A DNA stretch of 64,000 nucleotides from Nitrospira sp. BO4 (lineage in GTDB: Bacteria > Nitrospirota > Nitrospiria > Nitrospirales > Nitrospiraceae): the NCBI GenBank assembly GCA_030144965.1, contig JAMPUU010000024.1:124001-188000 (forward strand). Reading direction: 5' to 3'. Position 1 is the stretch's first letter. The number at the start of each line of letters is the position of its first letter. The notes under the pieces are model-generated. The model was not told the origin of the DNA. It ran no database searches and was given only the letters and a program-made list of their open reading frames with translations. Made by a program: the position numbers and the translations under genes. This document shows positions 45,549 through 54,385 of the stretch, one piece after another.

Positions 45549-46379
45549 CTACAGGTGAGCGACAGGATCAATGCTGAGTTGAAACCACGGGGCCACGGCC
45601 TTCTGGCCGTTGCGTTCTTTGTTTTCTCCGTTCCACACGGCAAATGACACGGTCTGGACACGTCCGGGAACGAGCTTTGCTTCATTCTCTTGTTCCTCGC
45701 TGATCAGGGGACGCCGCATCACGACATGCCAGACACCGTCCTTCCACAGTGCTTGCCCTTGTACTCGCCCCTGCTTGTCTTTTGTCGTCAACGTGCTGAA
45801 TCCCCCGCCGATCAAATCTTCAACCGAAGAAACGCGTCGCGGAATGACCTCGAATGTCCGAACGCCGCCCTCTTTTTTCTCCGGGGCCCGGGCCGCCCGC
45901 CGATCGATATCGCTTTGCCAGTCCGCCTTCCAGTGCCAAATATTGATGTAGTGGTCCAGCTGCCCCATGCAGAAAAAAGCCGGTGCATCACCGAGCGGAA
46001 GACCGATGGCGACTCCATCCCTGAACGTACCGGGAGTCAGGCGATCATTCTTCGTATTGTCTTGCCATTCAAGCAGGAAGGCGATGTCGGTCCCATTGTG
46101 AACGGACCTCACGGTCAATGCATGGACGGTCGGCTCCGGCCACACCGGCCTGGTAATGACCTGCCCACTGAGGGGAATCGTGGTCGGCGAGACCCTTTGC
46201 CAAGCCGCATCATCGGCGGCATTCGGCAGGTCACCTGGGATCAGATGGGACCTGATCATCAGCCCCTCCGAACTGACGAGGGGAATCCCGAAACCGCCGA
46301 GGAGACTGGCTAGGACAACAAGGCCTGACAGAAATCCAAGAAGGTGAGAGCGAGACCCGCCGATGTATGTCATTCGCAC
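45549..46379 (-). CDS. NxrC-like haem-b protein (DMSO-reductase gamma-subunit type), A
   Basis: 276 residues with a signal peptide (about 1-37). The mature part resembles the ethylbenzene dehydrogenase-gamma/NxrC group, which binds one haem b with Met and Lys ligands. Shared landmarks with the paralogue at 52240-53190 are PLSGQVITRPVWP, LEWQDNTKND, FFCMGQ (candidate haem Met), SSVEDLIGGGFSTLTTK, WHVVMRRPL and FAVWNGENKERNGQKAVAPWFQL. It probably acts in the periplasm passing electrons between a molybdenum enzyme and cytochrome c. No Tat motif is seen in its signal. Confidence 0.8.
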   Translation of the reverse strand: MRMTYIGGSRSHLLGFLSGLVVLASLLGGFGIPLVSSEGLMIRSHLIPGDLPNAADDAAWQRVSPTTIPLSGQVITRPVWPEPTVHALTVRSVHNGTDIAFLLEWQDNTKNDRLTPGTFRDGVAIGLPLGDAPAFFCMGQLDHYINIWHWKADWQSDIDRRAARAPEKKEGGVRTFEVIPRRVSSVEDLIGGGFSTLTTKDKQGRVQGQALWKDGVWHVVMRRPLISEEQENEAKLVPGRVQTVSFAVWNGENKERNGQKAVAPWFQLSIDPVAHL

Positions 46380-46458
46380 CCGTAACGTACTCCGAGGGAG
46401 CCGAACTCAGAATACCACAAAACCAGTGCGGGACAAACGTGACGGCGAGGGATGATGA

Positions 46459-47712
46459 TTACGTGATCTTCAGACGGCGGATCTTGTTTTCTCCGCGTTC
46501 GCAAATATAGAGATGGCCCTGCGAGTCCAACGCCACACCGACGGGAGAATTCACCACGGCATCGATCCCGAGTAGACCGTCACCGTGCTTCAACATTCCA
46601 GCCGATTCCTTGGCGACAAATCGAGCGGCACCGCAACCGCCGATATTCTTGTCTTCATACCCACTGTCCCCGTTTCCCGCCACCGTCGTCATGATACCGG
46701 TCTTCGCATCCACCCTGCGGACCCGATGGTTCATGGTATCGGAGATATAGAGATTGTCATCGTGATCGAAGATCACGGCTTCTGGAGCGTGCAGCATCGC
46801 TCTGACGGCCGGTTTGTCATCACCGTCGTACCCGTACCGGCAGACACCCGCGACTGTCGAAATAATTCCCGTCCGCGAGTCGATTCTTCTGACACGATTG
46901 CTCCCCTTATCGACGATATGCACGTTGCCCTGGCCGTCGACCGCAATGCCGACGACGTCGTAAAGGCGCGCGTCCATCGCGGACTTTCCATCATCCAGGT
47001 ACATCGACATGTCCAGCCCATCGGAGCAGACCGGCATGAGCCAGCCCTGATCATCACTGAAATCAATTCCGATCGCATCACCGGACAAGACAACTAAATT
47101 TCTTGCCACCAGCGGCTGCTCCCGTGCATCGTCCTCCGCTGTCCACGTTCCTGCAATCGTCGTCACCATTCCCGTCTTCGAGTCATAACGCCGGATTTTA
47201 TGGGCTTGGGTATCAGCGATGTATAAGACGTCGTCCTTATCGAACGCGATCGCAGCCGGCCAGGTTAGATTGACTTCCAGCGCAGGGCCATCTCCGTTAA
47301 AACCATGCTGACCGGTACCGACCACCGTCGTAATAATGCCCGTTTCATGATCGATCCTTCGAATCCGATTGCTTCCCGAATCGCAGATGTACAAATTATT
47401 ATGGGAATCAAACGCGACAGCCAACGGCAGGTAGAGCCCCGCCTCTCCACAGAGACCTTCGTCGCCGCTGTAGCACGTTTCCCCGATACCCGCGAAATTG
47501 TGGAGCGTGCCTTCCTGAAGATGAATGCGCCTGACGCGATCGGATCCTGACTCCGCAAAGTACAGCCACTGCTCATGCTTGTCGAGGGCGACGTGATGAG
47601 GGAGGGGGATTCCGGCTTTCACCGCACGTTTGCCGTCACCCGTGCTTCGGGCTTTGCCGTTTCCGGCAAACGTCTCGATGTAACCAGCGGCCAAGCCCAG
47701 TTCAGTGTCCAT
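46459..47712 (-). CDS. NHL-repeat beta-propeller protein
   Basis: 417 residues made of NHL-type repeats, each near 55 residues with the recurring phrase (L)YI-D-NRIRRID--TG-I-TVAG (e.g. NLYICDSGSNRIRRIDHETG, NLYISDTMNHRVRRVDAKTG). Six to seven blades can be counted. No signal peptide is obvious, so location is uncertain despite its exported neighbours. Ligand unknown. A palindromic repeat lies upstream (47810-47934). Confidence 0.8.
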   Translation of the reverse strand: MDTELGLAAGYIETFAGNGKARSTGDGKRAVKAGIPLPHHVALDKHEQWLYFAESGSDRVRRIHLQEGTLHNFAGIGETCYSGDEGLCGEAGLYLPLAVAFDSHNNLYICDSGSNRIRRIDHETGIITTVVGTGQHGFNGDGPALEVNLTWPAAIAFDKDDVLYIADTQAHKIRRYDSKTGMVTTIAGTWTAEDDAREQPLVARNLVVLSGDAIGIDFSDDQGWLMPVCSDGLDMSMYLDDGKSAMDARLYDVVGIAVDGQGNVHIVDKGSNRVRRIDSRTGIISTVAGVCRYGYDGDDKPAVRAMLHAPEAVIFDHDDNLYISDTMNHRVRRVDAKTGIMTTVAGNGDSGYEDKNIGGCGAARFVAKESAGMLKHGDGLLGIDAVVNSPVGVALDSQGHLYICERGENKIRRLKIT

Positions 47713-47809
47713 AGGTGCGACGTTCCTAGCAAGCTGTTGAAAATTTATTCTGACTCACGCGTACCGTCGACCTCCGATGGTCATGGACTCAGTCGGAATG
47801 GGCGGTACA

Positions 47810-47934
47810 CAGGATGTTCAAAAAGGCCTTCCAGCAAGGCCACAGCGGGTGAAGAGGCGAGGCGTACTCTTTATCGTACGTTGAGCCTCTGAGCGACGCG
47901 AGAACGAAGCTGGAGGACTTTTTCAACATCCTGC
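47810..47934. repeat. Palindromic stop-adjacent repeat, copy 3
   Basis: 125 bp. Left arm CAGGATGTTCAAAAAGGCCT (47810-); right arm, read on the other strand, GCAGGATGTTGAAAAAGTCC. Inner arms and a CGTAC...GTACG core lie near 47872. The right end touches CTA at 47934-47936, the TAG stop of tatA. A further stretch TAGCAAGCTGTTGAAAATT at about 47735 looks like a remnant arm of a related element. Confidence 0.85.
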
Positions 47935-48209
47935 TATGAGCGTGGGGCCGGCTGCACCGTAGCCCCACTCGGCTGATTCAATGCGGCGTTCTGGGTAGGA
48001 GCCGCGTTTATCGCGTTGGGTGTTGCCGCCTGTTGCGCCGCCGTCTGAGCTTCGGCCTCGATCTGGTCCGCCTCATGGACGGACTTCTTGAATCCCTTGA
48101 TCGCTTTGCCGAGCCCTTCGCCCAATTGCGGCAATTTCCCCGCGCCGAAGATAATCAACACGATCATGAGGATGAGGATCAGCTCGGTGAACCCTAGACT
48201 ACCAAACAT
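47934..48209 (-). CDS. tatA: Sec-independent protein translocase TatA/E
   Basis: 91 residues from the ATG at 48209, which has GGAAGGGGGG upstream. [41 protein letters not shown] shows the short N-terminal helix, FGxxxLP hinge and amphipathic helix of TatA (quoted as family landmarks). The tail is Ala/Gln/Pro-rich and disordered. TatA oligomers form the passage for folded proteins with twin-arginine signals; the nearby ferredoxin protein carries such a signal. No tatC in this window. Its stop abuts repeat copy 3. Confidence 0.93.
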   Translation of the reverse strand: MFGSLGFTELILILMIVLIIFGAGKLPQLGEGLGKAIKGFKKSVHEADQIEAEAQTAAQQAATPNAINAAPTQNAALNQPSGATVQPAPRS

Positions 48210-48234
48210 AGTGCCCCCCTTCCCTAAAAGTGAA

Positions 48235-49032
48235 TCAGGACCGTGGGTTGTCCTTTGTCTTCTTGGCAAACCGATCTTTCAACCGTTTTCGAGTCTCTTC
48301 CGCCTGTTCAAAGAGCTTGCACTTGTCATAGACGCTGATGAGATTGTAGTACGCGAGCGGCTCATCCGGATTGTGGTCGACGGCACTCTCCATGACCCGG
48401 ATCGCCAAATCGGTCTTCTTATGATTCAGGGCGATTTCCATCAGCTTGAAGCTTGACTCCAAATGTTTGGGGTCCAGCTCCAACGTGCGAAGATAACATT
48501 GAATCCCCATGTCGATCGTGTTGTAGTCGGACACTTGGGGGTTATCCAACTCAATATAGACCCCAGCGAGATTATACCAAGCAATCGGGTCATCCGGGGT
48601 CATCTCGACCAGACGCTCGTAGTAGTTCTTCGCTTCCATGTACTTTTTGTTGTCCGCGTAGAGGCGCCCGAGGTTGAACAACGCCAGGACGTCATGGGGG
48701 AAAACCTCCAGCGCATGCCGAAATTCTGTTTCGGCCTCATCGGTCATGTTCTTGGTCGCGTAAATCGTTCCGAGGTTCGCATAGTACATAGCCAGTGAAC
48801 GATTCATCTCTGTGCGAAGGGATTCGGCCATCTCAATCGCTTTTTTGACTTCTGCTAAGGCGTCATCGAGCCGCCCTTTACTGAAGTACAATTCGCCGAG
48901 TCGGCAGCGAGCCTGAAAGTCGTCAGGTTCGCTCGCCAATAACGTTTCGATCGCGGTGATCTCTTCGTCCGGCGACATGGGCTGATCGGCGGTGGCCTCT
49001 GTCTGCGGTGATATTGGTGCAGGCGTTTCCAT
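48235..49032 (-). CDS. TPR-repeat protein
   Basis: 265 residues with about six tetratricopeptide repeats (e.g. [57 protein letters not shown]). No signal peptide or membrane segment, so probably cytoplasmic. It lies 25 bp before tatA and 19 bp after the polytopic membrane protein gene, suggesting one operon. Likely an assembly or scaffold protein for exported redox enzymes, by position only. Confidence 0.82.
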   Translation of the reverse strand: METPAPISPQTEATADQPMSPDEEITAIETLLASEPDDFQARCRLGELYFSKGRLDDALAEVKKAIEMAESLRTEMNRSLAMYYANLGTIYATKNMTDEAETEFRHALEVFPHDVLALFNLGRLYADNKKYMEAKNYYERLVEMTPDDPIAWYNLAGVYIELDNPQVSDYNTIDMGIQCYLRTLELDPKHLESSFKLMEIALNHKKTDLAIRVMESAVDHNPDEPLAYYNLISVYDKCKLFEQAEETRKRLKDRFAKKTKDNPRS

Positions 49033-49051
49033 AAGTAAGCTCGCTCCGGGC

Positions 49052-50200
49052 TTAGGCTCGCCCTGTAATAAGGCCGTCTGTTGCCGGCATCATAGGGCCG
49101 GCGGTCGTCGATACCGCTTCTGTTGCGGCCGCCTTCGCCCGATCAAGGGCAAGTAACATGACTCCGAGAACGACCATCAACGTAAGATTCGAGAACAGTA
49201 AGGCATAGCCGGCGATAAACATCAAACCAATTCCATAGCCCGCGAGCCGACCTGTCATCACCAACTTGATAACCGTATAGGACCAACAGAGTAGTCCTCC
49301 GACATACACGGCAAATGGGAGGTAGAAGGTATAGCCCATCCCGAATTGAAAGATCCAGCCGATGCCCTGTGATGCCTGGCGGAACGCCGATGCGAACGCC
49401 GGACTATAGAGATCCAAAAAATAGTCTGCGACGATGAGCACTGTGAAGATGATGCCCGTCGTCGACCAAAACCAAATGGCCCGGTTCCGCTGCCGTCGAT
49501 TCGTTGTTCGCAGCGACAAACTTTTACTGCTTCCGTAGGCGACAAAGACGAGGTAGCTGGCCAGCACCATCAGCGCCTCACCTGCCCGATGGGATTCGTA
49601 GACCAGGGGAGGCGCCGCCAAGGTTCCCGCCAGACTGTAGACGGTCGAAATAATCTGATAATACAGCCACCCGGAGACACCCAAATAGTATGTGGCCGCC
49701 AGAATCCGTTGGGCCGGCTCACGATGGGTGATCACATACTCCGACACGAACAACGTGAGCACCAGGAGTGTCAAGCCGTTGTAGATGATGGCGCCCAGCA
49801 TTCCCGGCTGCACGACCAGAAACAGGACGGTCAAGAACAGCAAGAGAGCTGCACCCGCGATCCCCATCTTGACAAGCTTGCTTGTATCACGCCCTCCCCA
49901 TCGATTGACCATCGTCAACGTGAGCGCCAAAAACAACAACACCGCGACGATATTGAGCAACCACGTGCCCACCTCAGTCAATGCGGTGAATGTGGGTGTG
50001 ATCCACGGGTGATCTGCCGCCATCTTACTCAAATGCATCCCAAGCCGGGAGACCAGACGATACAGAACCAGCTCAAGAAAGGAGGTCAGGAGTACAAGTT
50101 TGACGGTATACTCAAACAGCGGACCAAAGTCCGATACTCTTCCCGTGATTCGCTCACTCAAGCTTGCCGTCTTCATGACCATACCCACAGGAACCGCCAT
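49052..50200 (-). CDS. Polytopic membrane protein of unknown function
   Basis: 382 residues with about ten hydrophobic helices. Conserved-looking polar spots within helices include SHRAGEALMVLASYLVF and YYQIISTVYSLAG. No family recognised; the repeated histidine/tyrosine-bearing helices could suit a quinol- or haem-binding protein, but no clear ligand pattern is present. The start may be at 50200 or a few codons inside. Probably cotranscribed with the radical SAM gene upstream. Confidence 0.6.
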   Translation of the reverse strand: MAVPVGMVMKTASLSERITGRVSDFGPLFEYTVKLVLLTSFLELVLYRLVSRLGMHLSKMAADHPWITPTFTALTEVGTWLLNIVAVLLFLALTLTMVNRWGGRDTSKLVKMGIAGAALLLFLTVLFLVVQPGMLGAIIYNGLTLLVLTLFVSEYVITHREPAQRILAATYYLGVSGWLYYQIISTVYSLAGTLAAPPLVYESHRAGEALMVLASYLVFVAYGSSKSLSLRTTNRRQRNRAIWFWSTTGIIFTVLIVADYFLDLYSPAFASAFRQASQGIGWIFQFGMGYTFYLPFAVYVGGLLCWSYTVIKLVMTGRLAGYGIGLMFIAGYALLFSNLTLMVVLGVMLLALDRAKAAATEAVSTTAGPMMPATDGLITGRA

Positions 50201-50224
50201 TATAGCTGCCGTAAAAAAATAGGG

Positions 50225-52003
50225 TCAACGTGCAGCCAGCGGTGCCTGTTCAGCCCCTTCTTTAGCTCTTGAGATATAGAGCAGCCCATCCGCCATCGCA
50301 TAGTTGAATGGAAGCTCGCACACGACTTCGCTGATCCTTTCATAGACATACTGATACAACCGCTCCGCTTCGTCGGGAGTCATGCCCTCTTGCACTTCGT
50401 AGAAAAACCCGAGGCTCAAATCTTCCGCCGACGGCCGCATGATTCGTCGAATCCCGTATCCACCAGGGTCGCTCATGATGGGAGCTTCCTTTTCCAAATC
50501 AAACAGGCAGGGCTGACACGAAAACCCGTATGATCCATTGAGTTTCTTGTTCTCGACGACAAAGTTCATGGTTTCGAGCGCTTCTTCTTCTTTTTCCGTG
50601 GGGAATCCGACGATGATATAGCAATGTACGGCGATCCCGAGATCCACACAGTCATCGGCGACGCGCCGCACCCATTCTTGCTTGATTCCCTTCTTCATGA
50701 AATCCATGATCCGCTGGTTGAAGGATTCCAATCCGAAGACGATTTTCAGGCATCCGGCATCCCGCATCGACGCCAACAGCTCGCGGGAGAGATTTTTCTC
50801 AAACCGCATCTCGCACGTCCACTTGATGTCGAGCTGCTTGTCAATCATCTGTTGGCAGAGCCGTTTTGTCGGTGCCAGCGCAAAGCATTCGTCGGTGAAA
50901 AAGAAATGTCGGGCGCCATAGCGCTGCTTCAACCATTGCAGTTCCTCGATCGTCCGTCCCGGATCCTTCTGTCTGAAGTTTTGGTGGTCGAGCGTCAGCG
51001 CGCAGAATGCGCAATCCTTGTAATAACAGCCCCGAGAAAACTGGACCGGCAGCACCGGCTCCGGCGACAAATAGCGATCCAGGGGGAATCCGTCATAATT
51101 CGGCGCGGGGAGCTGATTGACATTTTCAGAATAGAACGGTTGGTTCACCGTAATCTTCCCATTGTGCCGATAAATGAGATTGGGAACTTTGCTGTAATCT
51201 TTCTTGCCGGCCACCTGATTCACTAATTCCAGCAGAGCCGTTTCACCCTCAAACACCACGATATCGTCGGTCAATTCGAAGAGACTGGGGCAGCGGCGAA
51301 TGTTGTCCACGAGACGGGTGAAGATGCTGCCACCGATCGTCAGGTGAAGATCCGGAGCGGCCTCCTTGATCAAGCGGCACAGCGTCAGACCGGGGATGAT
51401 CTGGGAGGTGGCGGTAATCGAAACTCCGATGAGATCCGGGCGGCTCTTGATGATCGACGGAATGAATCGGTCGCGAAAGAGACTGAGATAGGGATTCTGC
51501 GCTTCGTCACGAACGACCCTCATCAGGTCTTTCGAAGAATAGATGGAGTAATTCCCAAATTGATTATCCACAACCGTGAGCCGGGTCGGGAAATATACCG
51601 AGGAGACGAGCTCCAACCACTTATCGATCATGAACAGGCTGGCTCGATAGGCATCAGGGTCGTAGAACCCTTCGCTCCGCAATGTCTCTTTCGCCAGCTC
51701 GATACGGTCCACGAGATACGAGAACCGGTCGAGCGAGTCGGTCACCTTCACGTAATGCTCCCGACTGCCTGCCCCTGTCTCTCCGTTCTGAGTCCGTTCC
51801 AGCTCACGCTGCTTGGCAATCAAACGTTGATAGACCTCCTCCGCATAGTCTCTGGTCAAAACCATGTCCAACAGCTCGATACCGAGGTCGCGCTGTGAGA
51901 CATCCGAAATCCCACCCTGGCGCAAAAATCCCGTTAGGGACGGCAGGCTGAGATACGGCTGAGAGGGATGCCACGTCGGAGGGAAAAGCAGAGAGACTTT
52001 CAT
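50225..52003 (-). CDS. B12-binding-domain radical SAM protein
   Basis: 592 residues. The N-terminus SLLFPPTWHPSQPYLSLPSLTGFLRQ resembles the cobalamin-binding domain of class B radical SAM enzymes, followed by a helical insert (about 40-190) and a second Rossmann half (LIGVSITATSQIIPGL, LTIGGSIFTRL). The [4Fe-4S] motif is CYYKDCAFC (CxxxxCxxC, about residues 325-333), an unusual spacing relative to CxxxCxxC. GLESFNQRIMDFMKKG is typical of this class. Reaction unknown. Confidence 0.82.
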   Translation of the reverse strand: MKVSLLFPPTWHPSQPYLSLPSLTGFLRQGGISDVSQRDLGIELLDMVLTRDYAEEVYQRLIAKQRELERTQNGETGAGSREHYVKVTDSLDRFSYLVDRIELAKETLRSEGFYDPDAYRASLFMIDKWLELVSSVYFPTRLTVVDNQFGNYSIYSSKDLMRVVRDEAQNPYLSLFRDRFIPSIIKSRPDLIGVSITATSQIIPGLTLCRLIKEAAPDLHLTIGGSIFTRLVDNIRRCPSLFELTDDIVVFEGETALLELVNQVAGKKDYSKVPNLIYRHNGKITVNQPFYSENVNQLPAPNYDGFPLDRYLSPEPVLPVQFSRGCYYKDCAFCALTLDHQNFRQKDPGRTIEELQWLKQRYGARHFFFTDECFALAPTKRLCQQMIDKQLDIKWTCEMRFEKNLSRELLASMRDAGCLKIVFGLESFNQRIMDFMKKGIKQEWVRRVADDCVDLGIAVHCYIIVGFPTEKEEEALETMNFVVENKKLNGSYGFSCQPCLFDLEKEAPIMSDPGGYGIRRIMRPSAEDLSLGFFYEVQEGMTPDEAERLYQYVYERISEVVCELPFNYAMADGLLYISRAKEGAEQAPLAAR

Positions 52004-52131
52004 GGCGTATATTGGTCCTTTTATGCTTGAAAATCAGTAGCTTCGACAGCCCGTTCTCTTATACCCTCCGCGCTTTGTGAAATGCAATCCTACACCTCGG
52101 ACGACAGATAAGTCCGGATATGGCACTCAAC

Positions 52132-52180
52132 AAAAAGCCTCGGACCAGCTCCCCTATTACTCGAGAAACTGATCCGAGGC
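52132..52180 (-). terminator. Rho-independent terminator of the NxrC-like gene B
   Basis: Minus strand: stem GCCTCGGATCAG (52180-52169) pairs with CTGGTCCGAGGC (52148-52137), twelve positions with one U-G. Loop about 20 bases, then five T (52136-52132). It lies about 60 bases after the stop at 52240. Confidence 0.85.
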
Positions 52181-52239
52181 CTCTGTTCAACTCTCTGACA
52201 TGTCGGGCATTGGCGCGGCTCGCCAACCGCCCCACATCA

Positions 52240-53190
52240 CTACAGCTTCAACGTAAACCAAGTGGAAAGCGACTTCATGCCGTTTCGCTCAATATTGGCA
52301 CCATCCCACACGGCAAAAGCAATCGGCACCGAGGCCCCGGCTTTAAACTGGATATCGTTCGCATCGCCGTTTTCCAATGTCCGTTTGACGACCACGCGCC
52401 ATGTCGGACCGGTGTAGCCTCCGCCCTTAACGGATCCCGACGGTTCCCACACACCATTACCGATCACATCCTGGTGAGCTTGTGTCGTCAACGTGCTGAA
52501 GCCGTTCGCGTTGAGATCTTCGACTGAACTCACGCGCAACGTTGGGTCCGACATGATATTTCCCGACCAGATGCCGGAATTGAATGGCCCGAGGCTCCGG
52601 CCGATGCGGTCTGGATAGGTGACGCCACCGGCTGGCTCTTCAAAGTAATAATCCCAGAAAATGCCGGGATACTGGTCGTCCACATCCCAAATTCCCGCAC
52701 TGTCCTTTCCGATGTCCTTCTGCCATTCGGCATTCCAACGCCAGATGTTGGTTGTTCCACCGGACTGCCCCATGCACTGGAACGGCGGAGCACCGGCAGT
52801 GTTCACGGGAAACATCACCGCGACCTGGTCCCGGAAATCCTGCGGGCCAATCGCTGTGTCATTCTTCGTCTGATCAACCCACTCTAAACGCAGCCCAACC
52901 TCTTTGCCGTTGGTCATGGCTTTGACGAATACCGACTTCACCGAAATATTCGGGTGCATCGGCGTCGTGATCAGCTGACCACTCAACGGAACAATGACGC
53001 CCGGAACACTTTCCCACACGGGGTTAGCGCCGTCCATCGGGATTGGGCCCTTGACCGTCTTAGCCGGTATGGTGACCGGTTGACTGACGGCCAGTGGTAC
53101 TCGCCCCAACGTCAGCATGAATCCGACGGTGAGGGCGGAGAGAAGAATGGCAAACACCAATTTCTTGTTGGTCGTCTGCGCTACTCTCAT
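52240..53190 (-). CDS. NxrC-like haem-b protein (nitrite oxidoreductase gamma candidate), B
   Basis: 316 residues from the ATG at 53190, which has GGAGGGAG upstream. Signal peptide about 1-36 (ending AVS). Family landmarks are PLSGQLITTPMHPN, LEWVDQTKND, FQCMGQSGGTTNIWRW (candidate haem-ligand Met), SSVEDLNANGFSTLTTQ and FAVWDGANIERNGMKSLSTWFTL. Compared with paralogue A it has an insertion DDQYPGIFWDYYFEEPAGG. In Nitrospira the gamma subunit is thought to carry haem b and link NxrAB to cytochrome c. A TorD-like chaperone gene lies directly upstream and a terminator downstream. Confidence 0.85.
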   Translation of the reverse strand: MRVAQTTNKKLVFAILLSALTVGFMLTLGRVPLAVSQPVTIPAKTVKGPIPMDGANPVWESVPGVIVPLSGQLITTPMHPNISVKSVFVKAMTNGKEVGLRLEWVDQTKNDTAIGPQDFRDQVAVMFPVNTAGAPPFQCMGQSGGTTNIWRWNAEWQKDIGKDSAGIWDVDDQYPGIFWDYYFEEPAGGVTYPDRIGRSLGPFNSGIWSGNIMSDPTLRVSSVEDLNANGFSTLTTQAHQDVIGNGVWEPSGSVKGGGYTGPTWRVVVKRTLENGDANDIQFKAGASVPIAFAVWDGANIERNGMKSLSTWFTLKL

Positions 53191-53256
53191 AATGCTACTC
53201 CCTCCTCTCAATGATTGTAAACAATGCGTCCACTGATATCGCTACTATCGATTCGC

Positions 53257-54228
53257 TTAGGCGGTACCCGAAGGTACCTCTTCTTCGTTACCCTTGTCTT
53301 TTTCTTTCACGTCCATGAACGATTGCGCTCCGACTTCGTTCAGCAACATAGTCAATTCGTTCCCCTGATCCTGTGCGCCACATTCATACGTCTGGCCTTC
53401 AGGAGAGCTGAACGTCGCCGGACGATAATCGGTTTCCGTATACGGCTGAGGGGTGACGCCTAAAAACGCCGTCTCAAAATCCATCCAATCGGCGGTCATA
53501 TCGGCCACCAATTTGAAGAGACCGGAGTCCGCTTTCTTCGTCAGCATGCGACAGAACAGCGGGACCCATCGGCCGATATGATTCTTGACAAATTTCTTCT
53601 GCGCATCGACCACAATCTGTGTCTTCTCGATCACATCGTGGCAGCGCGAATAGGACTCTTTGTAGGCAAGGAAGTGCATGAACTCGAATTCAACGCTGAG
53701 GTGGTCCAGTCGCTCATGAATATCCTTGGACAATTCGACTCCGAAAGCCTTGTAAAACCCTGAAATATCCCCCATCACATGGGATTGAGCAAACACGTGG
53801 TCATTTCCGAAGAGGGTTTCGTAGGGAGGGCAATCGAGGGTAATGACATTGCTGAACACTCGGCGATGCTCGGACTGCAGATCGCTCAGCTGCCAATTGA
53901 CACACTCGGAAGCGATCAGGCTCTCCACCCGCGCCAACTGCTTCTTGAGCAAGCCCAACTTTCCCTTGGCTCGTTCGCTGCTCTCGGGGCCAATGGCAGC
54001 CTCTAAAGCATCGAGGGCGGTCCGACCATCATCCACAAACTCCCCGCACCTGAGATAATCGAGAAACTCCTCATCCTCCGGATACAGGAGACTCCAGGAG
54101 ATCAGCAGATAGATTTTACTGCGGTTCAGCGCACGTTCGACAGCTGGGGAATCCTTGATGGTGGAGGGGGTCGACAGTGTGGCGGTTGCTGATGCAGATA
54201 CCTCTTGCATCGGCTGTTGACTAGTCAT
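53257..54228 (-). CDS. TorD/NarJ-type molybdoenzyme chaperone
   Basis: 323 residues, all-helical. The segment SEHRRVFSNVITLDCPPYETLFG contains the ExxRxF...CPPYET block seen in TorD/NarJ proteins, which guard cofactor insertion and Tat export of DMSO-reductase-family enzymes. VEFEFMHFLAYKE is the second conserved helix. An Ala/Thr/Ser-rich N-terminal extension of about 30 residues and an acidic C-terminal tail are non-conserved. It has its own promoter at 54292-54320 and good AGGAGA spacing. The likely client is a nitrite oxidoreductase encoded elsewhere. Confidence 0.87.
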   Translation of the reverse strand: MTSQQPMQEVSASATATLSTPSTIKDSPAVERALNRSKIYLLISWSLLYPEDEEFLDYLRCGEFVDDGRTALDALEAAIGPESSERAKGKLGLLKKQLARVESLIASECVNWQLSDLQSEHRRVFSNVITLDCPPYETLFGNDHVFAQSHVMGDISGFYKAFGVELSKDIHERLDHLSVEFEFMHFLAYKESYSRCHDVIEKTQIVVDAQKKFVKNHIGRWVPLFCRMLTKKADSGLFKLVADMTADWMDFETAFLGVTPQPYTETDYRPATFSSPEGQTYECGAQDQGNELTMLLNEVGAQSFMDVKEKDKGNEEEVPSGTA

Positions 54229-54291
54229 AGCGATCGTCTCCTAGCCGCCCTGTTGGCCCAACCGAAAAAGGTGACGCAACAGAGCCATGTA

Positions 54292-54320
54292 TGTATATGA
54301 AATGAGCCGTACGAAGTCAA
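54292..54320 (-). promoter_or_regulatory. Candidate promoter of the chaperone-NxrC unit
   Basis: Minus strand: TTGACT (54320-54315), a 17-bp spacer, then TATACA (54297-54292), about 65 bp before the chaperone ATG. Same hexamers as the ffh promoter, suggesting strong housekeeping expression. Confidence 0.65.
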
Positions 54321-54385
54321 GGGTGAATTGGTTCGATATTGTGAATTGGAATATCCTCCAGAATGATCTCGCCGAAGGGACGTCA

